This document shows positions 39,401-49,203 of a DNA stretch of 64,000 nucleotides, piece by piece. Both the position numbers and the translations under genes were made by a program. The notes under the pieces were generated by a model that was given only the letters and a program-made list of their open reading frames with translations, was not told the origin of the DNA and did not search any database. Source of the DNA: Bacillus subtilis (GTDB lineage Bacteria; Pseudomonadota; Alphaproteobacteria; Rhizobiales; Rhizobiaceae); assembly GCA_021733665.1 (NCBI GenBank), contig JAHREI010000002.1, forward strand, positions 186,001 through 250,000, read 5' to 3'. Position 1 is the first letter of the stretch; each line of letters begins with the position of its first letter.

Positions 39401-40770
39401 TGTTCAAAAAGCCTGCGACAGGTGGAAATCAAGGCAACGGGGGCGCGCAATTGCTCAATAAATTGCCAAAGAAACAACAGGAAAAGAAACCGGCCGCTCA
39501 GGCTAAACGTCAGGGCACCGGTCCATTCTCCTCATTAGAACGTATGATTGCATGGCGCTATCTGCGTTCCCGCCGTCGCGAGGCTTTTATTTCTGTGATT
39601 GCCGGTTTTTCATTTACCGGCATCATGCTTGGCGTAGCCACACTCATCATCGTTATGGCGGTGATGAACGGTTTCCGTACTGAGCTACTCAACCGTATTC
39701 TCGGTATTAATGGTCATCTGATCGTTGCGCCTATCGATAGTCCGCTGGAAGATTATGACCATCTGGTGAAGCGTATGGATGCGCTGAAAGGCGTGAAGTT
39801 CGCGATTCCGGTGGTTGAAGGTCAGGCGCTGGTGCAGGGTGCTATTGGTGCCGGTACTGGTGCATTAGTACGCGGTTTGCGCGAGCAGGATGTTAACAAG
39901 CTTGAGCTTATTGCCAAGAATGTGAAGTCCGGCAGTTTTGCGAATTTTGATACATCAGACGGTGTGGCCATCGGTACACGTATGGCTCAAAATCTTGGGC
40001 TTGGCGTTGGCGATGATCTGAAAATCATTTCTCCTGACGGTGATGTTACGCCTTTTGGCGTTAATGCCCGTACCAAAGCCTATCCGATCAGGGCGATTTT
40101 CGAAATCGGTATGTCTGAATATGACGCCTCTATTGTGCTGATGCCGCTGGGCGAGGCGCAATTGTTTTTCAATCAGGAGGACCGCGTTCAGTCGATTGAG
40201 GTATTTGCTGAAAATCCGGACAAGGTTGATGATCTGCGCGCCGGCGTGGAAGAGGCGGCTGAACGTCCTGTCATGATGACGGACTGGCGGCAGCGTAATG
40301 CAACATTCTTCTCGGCGCTTGAGGTTGAGCGTAACGTGATGTTTATGATCCTCACGTTGATCGTTCTGGTTGCCGCATTGAATATTATTTCCGGTCTGAT
40401 CATGCTGGTGAAGGATAAAGGACGCGATATCGCGATCTTACGCACAATGGGTGCAACGCGTGGCGCGATTATGCGTATCTTCCTGATGACCGGCGCTGCA
40501 ATTGGCGTCACCGGTACATTGGCAGGTGTCGTACTTGGTGTTGTTGTGTGCCTCAATGTTGAGAGTATCCGCGCATTCTTTTCATGGCTGTCAGGTACGA
40601 CCTTGTTTAATCCAGAGCTTTATTTCCTCAGCCAGCTTCCGGCGAAAATGAATGTCGGGGAAACACTCTCTGTTATTGGTATGGCACTGTTCTTGTCATT
40701 TATTGCTACGATTTTGCCGGCCTGGCGTGCGGCTAAACTCGATCCTGTTGATGCGCTGAGGTACGAATAA
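39400..40770 (+). CDS. lolC: lipoprotein-releasing ABC transporter permease (LolC/LolE family)
   Basis: Permease of the LolCDE complex, which releases outer-membrane lipoproteins from the inner membrane to LolA. The 456-residue protein has a polar head of about 45 residues. Then come the first membrane helix ([31 protein letters not shown]), a large periplasmic domain to about residue 300, and three helices of the FtsX domain ([34 protein letters not shown]). One permease gene is present, so the complex may be a homodimer as in other alphaproteobacteria. It overlaps proS and lolD by one base each. Confidence 0.93.
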   Translation: MFKKPATGGNQGNGGAQLLNKLPKKQQEKKPAAQAKRQGTGPFSSLERMIAWRYLRSRRREAFISVIAGFSFTGIMLGVATLIIVMAVMNGFRTELLNRILGINGHLIVAPIDSPLEDYDHLVKRMDALKGVKFAIPVVEGQALVQGAIGAGTGALVRGLREQDVNKLELIAKNVKSGSFANFDTSDGVAIGTRMAQNLGLGVGDDLKIISPDGDVTPFGVNARTKAYPIRAIFEIGMSEYDASIVLMPLGEAQLFFNQEDRVQSIEVFAENPDKVDDLRAGVEEAAERPVMMTDWRQRNATFFSALEVERNVMFMILTLIVLVAALNIISGLIMLVKDKGRDIAILRTMGATRGAIMRIFLMTGAAIGVTGTLAGVVLGVVVCLNVESIRAFFSWLSGTTLFNPELYFLSQLPAKMNVGETLSVIGMALFLSFIATILPAWRAAKLDPVDALRYE

Positions 40771-41468
40771 TGGCTGGTATGTCAGGGGAACCGATCCTTC
40801 AGCTGAAAAATGTCTGCCGTAGCTATCATGAAGCAGACCGTGAGCTGACCATTCTTAAAGATGCGAATTTCACACTGATGCGTGGTGAGATGGTGGCACT
40901 GGTTGCGCCATCTGGCGCCGGTAAATCGACTTTGCTGCACACTGCAGGCTTGCTGGAAAAACCGGATTCCGGTGATGTAATCTTAGGGAAAACATCCTGC
41001 GCTCAGCTGGATGATGATGAGCGCACAGCAATGCGCCGTCATGATCTTGGCTTTGTGTATCAGTTTCATCATCTGCTACCGGAATTTACCGCGTTGGAAA
41101 ATGTGATGGTACCGCAGATGTTGCGTGGACTGTCATCAAAAGTTGCATCACAGCGGGCGCAAAACCTGCTGGATTATATGCGTATTGGGCCACGCTCTTC
41201 GCATCGTCCGTCAGAGCTTTCTGGTGGTGAACAGCAGCGTGTGGCCATTGCGCGTGCGGTTGCCAATGCGCCATTGGTGCTGTTTGCGGATGAGCCGACC
41301 GGTAATCTTGATCCGTCGACATCGTCTTATGTATTTCAGGCGCTGGAGGCGTTGGTGCGCCAGTCCGGTTTGTCTGCGCTGATCGCAACACACAATCATG
41401 ATCTGGCGCGTCGTATGGATCGTTGTGTGACTTTGAAAGACGGTAAGATCGTTGATTTTGTATTATAG
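40770..41468 (+). CDS. lolD: lipoprotein-releasing system ATP-binding protein
   Basis: ATPase of the LolCDE complex, 232 residues. Walker A is APSGAGKST, the Q-loop sits in [18 protein letters not shown], the signature is [14 protein letters not shown], and Walker B is [13 protein letters not shown]. The H-loop histidine is in IATHNHD. The start overlaps the lolC stop (TAATG). The proS-lolC-lolD run ends here; the next gene is an AT-rich insertion instead of dnaE. Confidence 0.96.
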   Translation: MAGMSGEPILQLKNVCRSYHEADRELTILKDANFTLMRGEMVALVAPSGAGKSTLLHTAGLLEKPDSGDVILGKTSCAQLDDDERTAMRRHDLGFVYQFHHLLPEFTALENVMVPQMLRGLSSKVASQRAQNLLDYMRIGPRSSHRPSELSGGEQQRVAIARAVANAPLVLFADEPTGNLDPSTSSYVFQALEALVRQSGLSALIATHNHDLARRMDRCVTLKDGKIVDFVL

Positions 41469-41610
41469 TATATGGGCTTTTGTTATTTGATGATAACGAA
41501 TATAAATTAAGCGATTAAAATTACCTTGTATGAATGTAAATGTTTCTTGAAACTATTGTGACGCATGAATATGCCTAAGTAAAAAAAATGGCTATTTATG
41601 CGGAGCGGTA

Positions 41611-43176
41611 ATGGAGTTCATTTTAAGCCGTAGCCAGTACAAATATAACTTGATTGTGTTTGTGCTGGTTCTGTCTATTTCTTATGCGGTTAAGAAATAT
41701 TTTCTTATTTCTGGGTTTGCCAGCTTTATAGTGTTTTTTGGTGGCGCTGCATTATATATAGTGTACGGATATGGCGCGTTAGCTAAAAAATCAGCGTCTT
41801 TCCGATTTCTTTATAGTTTTTTCCCTGTGTTATTATTATTTGTTTATGCTGGTGTTGTTAGTCTTTTTGGCGAATTTGATTTTGTAAGCATTGTATTTCA
41901 TTTGAGTATGGGATTGGAAGGCGGAATACCTGAAAATAGTGCGAAATATATTTTCCGTTTTGCCTTAAGCTATTTGGGTGTGGTTGTCGCATTCTGGTTT
42001 CTTATTAATAAGGGTCACCGTTTCTTAGCTCTGGACCGGACATTATTTGTACCATTACTGTTGATTAATCCTCTCGTTTGGAGCGTTGGCAGCTTCTTTA
42101 TAGGTAATCCCTATGATGACCGGTTGCTCAAAGCTTATTCTGCACCGGATCATTTACAACTTTTAGTCACAACTAAGAAAAATATGATTATTATTTATGC
42201 TGAAAGTACTGAGCGTACTTTTGGCGAAATCGCTGGCGGCGATAAAATATTTACTGAGCTGAAAGAACTTGCTGCTTCTGGTTTAGAGGTTAAAGGGTTA
42301 GCGCAAGCAAAAAACACAGGCTGGAGTATGGCTGGTTTTGTTGCGTCTCAATGTGGTGTACCTTTGCAGCCGCACGGTCTGTTAAGTGGAAATATGTTTG
42401 ATAAGCAGCAAACTTTTTTTGCCGGAATAGTCTGTCTAAGCGATCTTTTGAAAAAAAATGACTATCATGTTGAATTTTTGAATGGTGCCGACCACGGCTT
42501 CGCCGGGATGACTACATTCTTGAATAGTCATCAATTTGATCAGACCTATGGAGTGCACAATATTGAAGCGCCTAGTGATTATCGGAATGACTGGGGGCAT
42601 TATGATGACACTGTTTTTGAGCATGCACAAAATAGGGTACGGCTGTTAAATCAATCCGGCAAGCCATATGTCATGTCTGTTGCGACAATTGCTGCGCATT
42701 TTCCAAGCGGGCATCCAACACGGAGTTGCGAGCAAGCATTTCCAAACAATAAGCTGCCTCAAATTCTTTTTTCAGTAAAATGCACCGGTTATGAAATTAA
42801 TAGGTTTATTAAAACTCTTCGGCATGAAGGGCTGCTTGAAAATACGGTTGTTGTTATCGTCAGTGATCATCTGATGATGAAAAATGATTACGAAGAGCAG
42901 CTTAATCAAAAACAACGCCTTAATTATTTCGCCGTAATCGGTGATAATAACCGTCCGCAATTACTGGAAAGGCACGCTGCTATGTTCGACGTTTTCCCTA
43001 CATTGCTGGATTTGTTAGGGTTTTCGTTGCCAGATGGTCAGGCGGGCTTGGGTGTTTCTTTATTATCTGAGAACAAAACACTTTTTGAGCAGTATGGAGC
43101 CGGTAAGATCAATGACCAGATAGGCGGGGATCGTTTATTGGCAAGAAAAATTTGGGCTGAGCGTCCAGCATTTTAG
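41611..43176 (+). CDS. OpgB-like phosphoglycerol transferase (sulfatase-fold membrane enzyme)
   Basis: A 521-residue inner-membrane enzyme with five or six N-terminal helices (to about residue 165) and a periplasmic alkaline-phosphatase/sulfatase domain. YAESTERTF (metal Glu198), the nucleophile region NTGWSMAGFVASQCGVPL (Thr236 probable) and VSDHLMM (Asp419/His420) match phosphoglycerol transferase I (OpgB/MdoB), as does YRNDWGHYDDTV. OpgB moves sn-1-phosphoglycerol from phosphatidylglycerol to periplasmic glucans. The gene is much richer in A+T than its neighbours and interrupts lolD-dnaE, which suggests transfer. An LtaS- or EptA-like role is less likely. Confidence 0.8.
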   Translation: MEFILSRSQYKYNLIVFVLVLSISYAVKKYFLISGFASFIVFFGGAALYIVYGYGALAKKSASFRFLYSFFPVLLLFVYAGVVSLFGEFDFVSIVFHLSMGLEGGIPENSAKYIFRFALSYLGVVVAFWFLINKGHRFLALDRTLFVPLLLINPLVWSVGSFFIGNPYDDRLLKAYSAPDHLQLLVTTKKNMIIIYAESTERTFGEIAGGDKIFTELKELAASGLEVKGLAQAKNTGWSMAGFVASQCGVPLQPHGLLSGNMFDKQQTFFAGIVCLSDLLKKNDYHVEFLNGADHGFAGMTTFLNSHQFDQTYGVHNIEAPSDYRNDWGHYDDTVFEHAQNRVRLLNQSGKPYVMSVATIAAHFPSGHPTRSCEQAFPNNKLPQILFSVKCTGYEINRFIKTLRHEGLLENTVVVIVSDHLMMKNDYEEQLNQKQRLNYFAVIGDNNRPQLLERHAAMFDVFPTLLDLLGFSLPDGQAGLGVSLLSENKTLFEQYGAGKINDQIGGDRLLARKIWAERPAF

Positions 43177-43214
43177 TAGTGTAAAAAGAAGATATTATCT
43201 GTCAGTTATTTTTT

Positions 43215-43252
43215 AGATGCCTTTCATAGACCTATGAGCGGCATCTTTTTTG
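43215..43252 (+). terminator. Rho-independent terminator after the opgB-like gene
   Basis: AGATGCC (43215-43221) and GGCATCT (43240-43246), with an inner CATAG/CTATG pair, followed by a T-run. Confidence 0.8.
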
Positions 43253-43441
43253 TTTCCAATAGGCTTGAAATTAAATGCTTAAATGGTGGTTCAGTTTTGT
43301 AGGTGCTTATTCAGGCGGATAGGCGTTTAAAAGATTCATATTTCACTAACTATAGATATTATTAGGAGAACATAAAGGGATTGACTTTGGAACAATAGTG
43401 GAACAAATTAAAAACATACAGGAACATATGGAGTTTATATC

Positions 43442-43528
43442 ATGTCTGATTTGGTTCGTGATGTTATGTCATTCATTTCCATCGGTTTGTTCGTAGCAAC
43501 ATTTGCTATGTGGGTCGCAGCGTTCTGA
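43442..43528 (+). CDS. 28-residue predicted membrane peptide
   Basis: A short frame starting with ATG at 43442 encodes M-S-D-L-V-R-D-V-M-S-F-I-S-I-G-L-F-V-A-T and ends F-A-M-W-V-A-A-F. It has a charged head and one hydrophobic segment of about 18 residues. GGAG at 43430-43433 stands 8 bases before the ATG, an ideal ribosome site. It lies between the opgB terminator and dnaE. I do not recognise a family with certainty; the composition and ribosome site argue that it is translated. Confidence 0.6.
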   Translation: MSDLVRDVMSFISIGLFVATFAMWVAAF

Positions 43529-43784
43529 TCCTGATTGTTCTGCTTGTTCAGAATACAAAAGTACGCACAGACGGTCTGCCTGTGAATGATATGCAGAATG
43601 TATATATGCATCTGGACATCATGACGGCATTGCGGGAAAAAGGATCAGATATGTGTATGGAGTCTGAAAGGCTTCAGTTCATTATCCGGTTTGATTTTCC
43701 TGTCTTACAGAACTGTTATTTTGGGAATGCAGTTTCTATGTAAGGCTTTGTACTGCGATCCATCACTGCACAAACGGGCAGGCG

Positions 43785-46700
43785 ATGGTTGCAATGACGG
43801 AGTATATGCCTTTGCCTTCTGATGTTTCTGCCGTAGCTGCTTCTGATATGTCTGCCGGTGCACCGGCATTTATTCATTTGCGCACGCATTCGGCCTATTC
43901 ATTGCTGGAAGGGGCGTTGCAAATCGGCAAAATCATTGGCCATGCCAAAGATGATAATGCCCCTGCGATTGCAGTCACAGATACGAATAATCTCTTCGGG
44001 GCGCTGGAGTTCGCACAGAAAGCTTCAAAAGACGGTATTCAACCGATTATCGGTTGTGTTGTTGATATTGCCTTTGGCGATCACCAGCCGGAAGGTCGTG
44101 CAATTAACCGTCGTGATGCGCTGGATCTGGCGCCGGTAGTGCTGCTGGCTTCCAGTGAAGAAGGTTATGCCAATATGGTGCGGCTGGTCAGCCGCTCTTA
44201 TCTGGAAACAGAATCCGGTGATCCGGTACATATCCGTGCCGACTGGCTGCCGGATTTGTCAGAAGATGTCATATTTCTGACGGGTGGGGCTGAAGGGCCT
44301 ATCGGCAAACCACTGAGCGCTGAACGTGAAGAGCGTGCGCGCAGCCGTCTCGAGTTTTTAAAGAACACCTTTGGTGATCGTCTTTACATCGAACTGCACC
44401 GTCAGCGCGGCTATGACCGTGTACTTGAAGCCAGACTGGTTGATCTGGCCTATGAATATGAGCTGCCATTGGTTGCGACCAATGAGGCTTTCTTTAAGCA
44501 GAGTGAAGATTATGAAGCGCATGATGCGCTGCTGGCGATTGCCGACGGACAGGTCATTGCATCAGATGATCGCCGCCGCCTGACACCGGATCATTATCTG
44601 AAATCCCAGAGCGAAATGGCGGCTTTATTTGCTGATTTGCCCGAGGCTTTGGAAAATACTGTCGAAATTGCACGCCGTTGCCACTGGTATACGCAAACCC
44701 GCGCACCAATCCTGCCGCGCTTTACCGGTGAATCAGATGATCCGGAAGCTGCTCTGCAGGCAGAAGCTGATGAAATGGCACGTCAGGCACGTGAAGGCCT
44801 AGAGGCGCGGTTGAAGATTTTTGGTCTCGCGGAAGGGCATACCCACGAGGACTATATCAAACGGCTGGATTACGAAATCGGCATTATCGTCCGCATGAAA
44901 TTTCCGGGCTACTTCCTGATCGTTTCGGACTTTATTAAATGGGCAAAACAGCAGGATATTCCGGTGGGGCCGGGGCGCGGTTCCGGTGCGGGCTCGTTGG
45001 TTGCTTATGCGCTGACCATTACGGATGTTGATCCGCTGCGCTTCTCTCTGCTGTTTGAGCGCTTTCTTAATCCGGATCGTGTATCGATGCCGGACTTTGA
45101 TATCGATTTTTGTCAGGATCGCCGCGAAGAGGTGATCCGCTATGTGCAGCAAAAATACGGTCGCGATCAGGTAGCGCAGATCATCACTTTCGGTACGCTG
45201 CAGGCGCGCGCGGTGTTGCGTGACGTTGGTCGCGTGCTGCAAATGCCCTACGGGCAGGTGGACAGGCTGTGTAAGCTGGTGCCGTCGAACCCTGCCAATC
45301 CAGTATCGCTCGGTCAGGCGATTAATGAAGAGCCGCGCATTAATGAGGAGCGCGAGAAGGAACCAGTTGTCGGTCGTCTTCTCGATATGTCGCTGAAGCT
45401 GGAAGGGCTTTATCGCCATGCTTCAACCCACGCGGCGGGCATTGTTATCGGTGACAGGCCTTTGTCGGAACTGGTGCCGATGTATCGTGATCCGCGCTCG
45501 GATATGCCTGTCACTCAGTTCAATATGAAATGGGTTGAACAGGCCGGTCTGGTAAAGTTCGACTTTCTTGGTCTGAAAACGCTGACGGTACTCAATACAG
45601 CCGTGAAGCTGATTGCCCGTAAAGGCGTCGATATTGATCTGCAAACACTGCCGTTTGATGATCAGCTGACCTATGAAATGCTGTCACGCGGTGAGACGGT
45701 TGGCGTGTTTCAGGTGGAATCCGTAGGGATGCGTAAAGCGCTCATCGGGATGAAGCCTGACCGTATCGAGGATATTATTGCGCTTGTGGCGCTGTATCGT
45801 CCGGGCCCGATGGAGAATATTCCGACCTATAATGCGCGCAAGCATGGTGAGGAGGAGATTGCCTCTATTCACCCGAAAATCGACCATCTGGTGAAGGAAA
45901 CGCAGGGCGTTATCGTTTATCAGGAGCAGGTGATGCAGATCGCGCAGGAGCTTTCCGGCTATTCGCTTGGTGAAGCTGATTTGCTGCGCCGCGCGATGGG
46001 TAAGAAGATCCGCGAAGAAATGGACAAGCAGCGCGTCCGTTTCGTTGATGGTGCGATTGAAGGCGGTGTCGGCAAGGCGCAGGCCAATACAATTTTCGAC
46101 CTGCTTGCCAAATTTGCTGACTATGGTTTCAACAAATCCCACGCCGCGGCTTATGCGATTGTTTCTTATCATACCGCCTATCTGAAGGCGCATTATCCGG
46201 CAGAGTTTCTCGCCGCGTCTATGACCTATGATATGAACAACACGGAAAAGCTCAATGATTTCCGTCGTGATGCGCTGCGTCTAGGCATTGAAGTTGTGTT
46301 GCCGTCGGTGATGACATCCTACCGTCCGTTTGAGGTGGGGGAAGGCAAGATTTTCTATTCGCTGGCAGCGATTAAAGGCGTCGGTGATGCCGCCGTTGAG
46401 CATATTGTCGAAAAGCGGAAAGAAAAACCGTTTGAAAGCCTTGAGGATTTCTGCGAGCGCGTTGATCCGCGCATGGTCAACCGTCGTGTGTTTGAAAGCC
46501 TGATCAATGCCGGTGCGCTGGATTGTTTCGGTATTGATCGCTCGGCTCTGAGTTCCGGTATGGACAGTCTGATGGCCTATACCCAGCGCACGCAGGAGAA
46601 CGCCAATAGCGGGCAGTCCGATATTTTCGGTACCGGTCTGGTGCCGAAAGAAAAGCTGCAGTTACCAGTGGTAACGCCTTGGACTTCATCAGAAAAGCTG

Positions 46701-47309
46701 CATCGCGAATTGCAGGCCGCAGGCTTCTATCTCTCCGCACATCCGCTGGATGATTATAATGAAGCGCTGCAGAAAATGCGTGTTCAGAGCTGGGCTGATT
46801 TTTCCAATGCGGTGAAAAAAGGTGCAACCAACGGTCGTCTGGCCGGAACGGTGATCAGCAAGCAGGAACGCAAGACCAAGACCGGTAATAAGATGGGTAT
46901 CATTGCCTTTTCGGATGCGACAGGTCAGTTTGAATCAGTATTGTTCTCGGAAGCACTCCAGCAGTTCCGCGATCTTTTGGAGCCCGGACGTTCGGTAGTG
47001 ATTACCGTTTCCGCTGAAAACCGGCCGGAAGGTGTGAGCCTGCGTATTGCTACGGTCGTGTCACTTGAGGATGAGGCCAGCCGCCTGCAAAAGGCACTGC
47101 GCCTATTTTTGCGGAATAGCGATGCGCTCGATCAGATTGTGCCTTACTTCAAAACCCGTGGTGACGGCGAGGTCAGCTTTATCGTGATCAAGGATAATGG
47201 TCAGCGCGAGGTCGAAGTTGCCTTGCCAGATCGCTACCGCATCAGCCCGCAAATTGCCAGCGCGATGAAGGCTATTAACGGTGTAGTGGATGTGGAACTC
47301 ATCAGCTGA
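43785..47309 (+). CDS. dnaE: DNA polymerase III alpha subunit
   Basis: Replicative polymerase catalytic subunit, 1174 residues. Domains in order: PHP (FIHLRTHSAYSLLEGALQIGKI), the C-family polymerase core with PGRGSGAGSLVAYAL and the catalytic aspartates in PDFDIDFCQDRR, the fingers with HAAGIVIGD and GLKTLTVLN, the helix-hairpin-helix region, and an OB fold near residues 1020-1080. ATGs at 43785 and 43794 are both possible; the N-terminal 25 residues are not conserved. The gene is monocistronic, with the map locus 77 bases on. Confidence 0.96.
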   Translation: MVAMTEYMPLPSDVSAVAASDMSAGAPAFIHLRTHSAYSLLEGALQIGKIIGHAKDDNAPAIAVTDTNNLFGALEFAQKASKDGIQPIIGCVVDIAFGDHQPEGRAINRRDALDLAPVVLLASSEEGYANMVRLVSRSYLETESGDPVHIRADWLPDLSEDVIFLTGGAEGPIGKPLSAEREERARSRLEFLKNTFGDRLYIELHRQRGYDRVLEARLVDLAYEYELPLVATNEAFFKQSEDYEAHDALLAIADGQVIASDDRRRLTPDHYLKSQSEMAALFADLPEALENTVEIARRCHWYTQTRAPILPRFTGESDDPEAALQAEADEMARQAREGLEARLKIFGLAEGHTHEDYIKRLDYEIGIIVRMKFPGYFLIVSDFIKWAKQQDIPVGPGRGSGAGSLVAYALTITDVDPLRFSLLFERFLNPDRVSMPDFDIDFCQDRREEVIRYVQQKYGRDQVAQIITFGTLQARAVLRDVGRVLQMPYGQVDRLCKLVPSNPANPVSLGQAINEEPRINEEREKEPVVGRLLDMSLKLEGLYRHASTHAAGIVIGDRPLSELVPMYRDPRSDMPVTQFNMKWVEQAGLVKFDFLGLKTLTVLNTAVKLIARKGVDIDLQTLPFDDQLTYEMLSRGETVGVFQVESVGMRKALIGMKPDRIEDIIALVALYRPGPMENIPTYNARKHGEEEIASIHPKIDHLVKETQGVIVYQEQVMQIAQELSGYSLGEADLLRRAMGKKIREEMDKQRVRFVDGAIEGGVGKAQANTIFDLLAKFADYGFNKSHAAAYAIVSYHTAYLKAHYPAEFLAASMTYDMNNTEKLNDFRRDALRLGIEVVLPSVMTSYRPFEVGEGKIFYSLAAIKGVGDAAVEHIVEKRKEKPFESLEDFCERVDPRMVNRRVFESLINAGALDCFGIDRSALSSGMDSLMAYTQRTQENANSGQSDIFGTGLVPKEKLQLPVVTPWTSSEKLHRELQAAGFYLSAHPLDDYNEALQKMRVQSWADFSNAVKKGATNGRLAGTVISKQERKTKTGNKMGIIAFSDATGQFESVLFSEALQQFRDLLEPGRSVVITVSAENRPEGVSLRIATVVSLEDEASRLQKALRLFLRNSDALDQIVPYFKTRGDGEVSFIVIKDNGQREVEVALPDRYRISPQIASAMKAINGVVDVELIS

Positions 47310-47341
47310 TCGTTGACGGATTATTCACCTTGAGACTCAAT

Positions 47342-47376
47342 ATATGTTTCATATATAGTATGTATATGAAACATAT
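47342..47376. promoter_or_regulatory. 14-bp perfect inverted repeat before the ParD-like gene
   Basis: ATATGTTTCATATA (47342-47355) and TATATGAAACATAT (47363-47376) flank a 7-base spacer, ending 10 bases before the start codon at 47387. The placement over the promoter/leader region is typical of autoregulating antitoxin operators. Confidence 0.7.
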
Positions 47377-47386
47377 GTGAGGCCTT

Positions 47387-47599
47387 ATGGGTATTGTGAA
47401 TATTGAAGACGAGCTGCATGAGCAGCTGCGTCTTGCGAGTAAGGTGACCTGCCGCTCTATTAATGCGCAGGCTGCCTTCTGGATTAAGATCGGCATGTTA
47501 TGCGAGACCAATCCGACGCTCAGTTTTTCAGAAATTATGCGCCGTGAGCTCAATGCCGCTGGTGTTGCCGTGTCTTCGCTGAGTGTGAGTGAAGCATGA
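47387..47599 (+). CDS. ParD-like antitoxin-family protein
   Basis: A 70-residue protein matching the ParD-like family (PF11903 as I recall it): M-G-I-V-N-I-E-D-E-L-H-E-Q-L-R-L-A-S-K is a ribbon-helix-helix start, and RSINAQAAFWIKIGMLCETNPTLSF is the family core. No ParE-type toxin follows. Instead its last four bases overlap the start of a methionine aminopeptidase gene, so the two are one operon. GTGAGG precedes the ATG. A long palindrome just upstream fits binding by a ribbon-helix-helix repressor; whether the pair behaves as a toxin-antitoxin unit is unknown. Confidence 0.8.
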   Translation: MGIVNIEDELHEQLRLASKVTCRSINAQAAFWIKIGMLCETNPTLSFSEIMRRELNAAGVAVSSLSVSEA

Positions 47600-48393
47600 T
47601 TAAGCAACCACAGGAATTGGCACTGATGGCTGAGGCAGGGCGTTTGCTGGCTTCAGTCTTTGATATGCTGGATAAAACGCCGCTGGAGAGTGTCTCAACC
47701 CTTGAGATTAACGACAAAGTCGAGCGCTTTATCACTGAGGATCTACAATCCCGACCGGCCAGTAAAGGCCAGTATGGCTATGGCTTTGTCCTTAATTCTT
47801 CCATCAATCATGTGGTTTGCCACGGTGTGCCGACGCAGTCCGATGTGTTGAAAAGCGGTGATATTGTCAATTTTGATATTACGCTGGAGAAGAACGGCTA
47901 TATCGCGGATTCCAGCAAGACCTATTGTGTCGGCGAGGTAAATACGGCTGCCAAGCGATTGGTGCGCACTGCGTATGAAGCAATGTGGATGGGCATTGCC
48001 ACTGTGCGTCCGGGCGCGCGGATCGGCGATATCGGCTGGGCGATTGAGCGCCATGCCAAGCGCAACGGCTATTCGGTTGTGCATGATTATTGTGGGCATG
48101 GTATCGGCCGTGAGATGCACGAAGAGCCGCAAATTCTCAATTTCGGTAAGCCCGGAGCCGGCCTGTTTCTGCAGCAAGGCATGGTTTTTACCATCGAGCC
48201 GATGCTCAATCAGGGGCGGCGCAACGTAAAGACCGAAGCGGATGAGTGGACTGTCACCACAAAGGACGGATTACTCTCGGCTCAGTTCGAACATACGGTT
48301 GCAGTGACCGCAACAGGCGTGGCGGTGCTGACCCTGCGTGAAAATGAAAAGAACTCGCCGCAGGCTAAGCGTCTCGGCTTGATTCCTGCCTGA
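47596..48393 (+). CDS. map: type I methionine aminopeptidase
   Basis: MetAP removes the initiator methionine from nascent proteins. The 265-residue protein shows the pita-bread fold motifs: SINHVVCHGVP, the metal aspartates in NFDITLEKNGYIADSSKTY, the histidine in HDYCGHGIGREMHEEP, TIEPML and the final QFEHTVAVT. It overlaps the ParD-like gene by 4 bases (ATGA) and ends at a strong terminator. It is probably an accessory MetAP, since most genomes of this group carry another map gene elsewhere; that is inference. Confidence 0.93.
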   Translation: MIKQPQELALMAEAGRLLASVFDMLDKTPLESVSTLEINDKVERFITEDLQSRPASKGQYGYGFVLNSSINHVVCHGVPTQSDVLKSGDIVNFDITLEKNGYIADSSKTYCVGEVNTAAKRLVRTAYEAMWMGIATVRPGARIGDIGWAIERHAKRNGYSVVHDYCGHGIGREMHEEPQILNFGKPGAGLFLQQGMVFTIEPMLNQGRRNVKTEADEWTVTTKDGLLSAQFEHTVAVTATGVAVLTLRENEKNSPQAKRLGLIPA

Positions 48394-48396
48394 TAT

Positions 48397-48423
48397 AAAA
48401 AGCCCGCTTTTAGCGGGCTTTTT
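48397..48423. terminator. bidirectional terminator between map and the NAD(P)-binding protein gene
   Basis: AAAAAGCCCGCT (48397-48408) and AGCGGGCTTTTT (48412-48423) form a 12-bp stem with T-runs on both strands. Confidence 0.9.
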
Positions 48424-48434
48424 CATTTGATGTT

Positions 48435-49076
48435 TTAATATGCTGCTGTGAAGCGCTGGCGGATATGTTTGCCCTGTTCTGCTTCATCAAGAATGGCGAC
48501 AGCCAGATCGCCGACGGTGATTTTGCTTTCACCTTTGTCGTCAAAAACCGGAGAATCCTTGCCGAGACGGAATGTGCCGGTGGCTTCACCCGGAACCAGC
48601 AGAATGGCTGGTGAAACAAAAGACCAGTCCAGCGTATCTTCGGCTTTCAGATCATTGAGTGCCTGACGGGCACCCAGCGCACCTTCTTTATATTCAGCCG
48701 GAAACTCAGGGGAATCCACCAGCTGCTGACCGTTGATTTCGAGACTGCCTGCGCCGCCGACTGCGATCAGACGCTTGATGCCAGCTTTCTTCACTGCCTC
48801 GGTAATGGATTTGCTGCCTTTGATATGAATATTGCGGATATCGGCTTCCTGCCAGCCCGGATTATAGGCGGAGATCACCAGATCATGGCCTTTTAAAAGG
48901 GCAGCCAGTCCGTCCGTGTCCAGAACATCAGCTTTCACCGCAGTGACATTGGCATTGGCTGCGATTTTCTCCGGGTGGCGCACAAAAGCGCTGACCTGAT
49001 GACCGCGTTTCACGGCTTCATTGAGCAGGGCTGTTCCGACATAACCGCTGGCGCCGATGATTGCAATTTTTGACAT
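48435..49076 (-). CDS. NAD(P)-binding oxidoreductase (atypical SDR, YwnB/NmrA-like)
   Basis: A 213-residue Rossmann protein with the atypical-SDR dinucleotide loop IGASGYVGTALL at residues 7-18 and the stretch HQVSAFVRHPEKI. The later IAVGGAGSLEINGQQLVDSPEFP is typical of YwnB/YesF-like NAD(P)H-binding proteins. It lacks a full Y-x-x-x-K catalytic pair, as do its relatives. GAGG precedes the start. It is divergent from an HxlR regulator, a pairing frequent for quinone- or aldehyde-responsive oxidoreductases; the substrate is unknown. Confidence 0.85.
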   Translation of the reverse strand: MSKIAIIGASGYVGTALLNEAVKRGHQVSAFVRHPEKIAANANVTAVKADVLDTDGLAALLKGHDLVISAYNPGWQEADIRNIHIKGSKSITEAVKKAGIKRLIAVGGAGSLEINGQQLVDSPEFPAEYKEGALGARQALNDLKAEDTLDWSFVSPAILLVPGEATGTFRLGKDSPVFDDKGESKITVGDLAVAILDEAEQGKHIRQRFTAAY

Positions 49077-49119
49077 GATGCTTACCTCATACTATAAATC
49101 TGAGAATTATTTTTAATCA

Positions 49120-49203
49120 GGTTACGATAGGTAACTATGTAGTATGCTTTTAAAGGGCTGTGAAGAATGCACTTTAAAGTTGGCAGGTTACATCAAAGTA
49201 ACC
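49120..49203. promoter_or_regulatory. two GTTAC-GTAAC operator-like sites in the divergent promoter
   Basis: GTTAC-N5-GTAAC at 49121-49135 and GGTTAC-N6-GTAACC at 49186-49203 share half-sites. They lie between the reductase and the HxlR gene, about 65 bases apart, fitting dimeric HxlR binding. Confidence 0.55.

Noticed and set aside
43510-43743. 77-codon frame just before dnaE
   Set aside because: Starts inside the better-supported 28-residue peptide gene, has no ribosome site and shows no family pattern.
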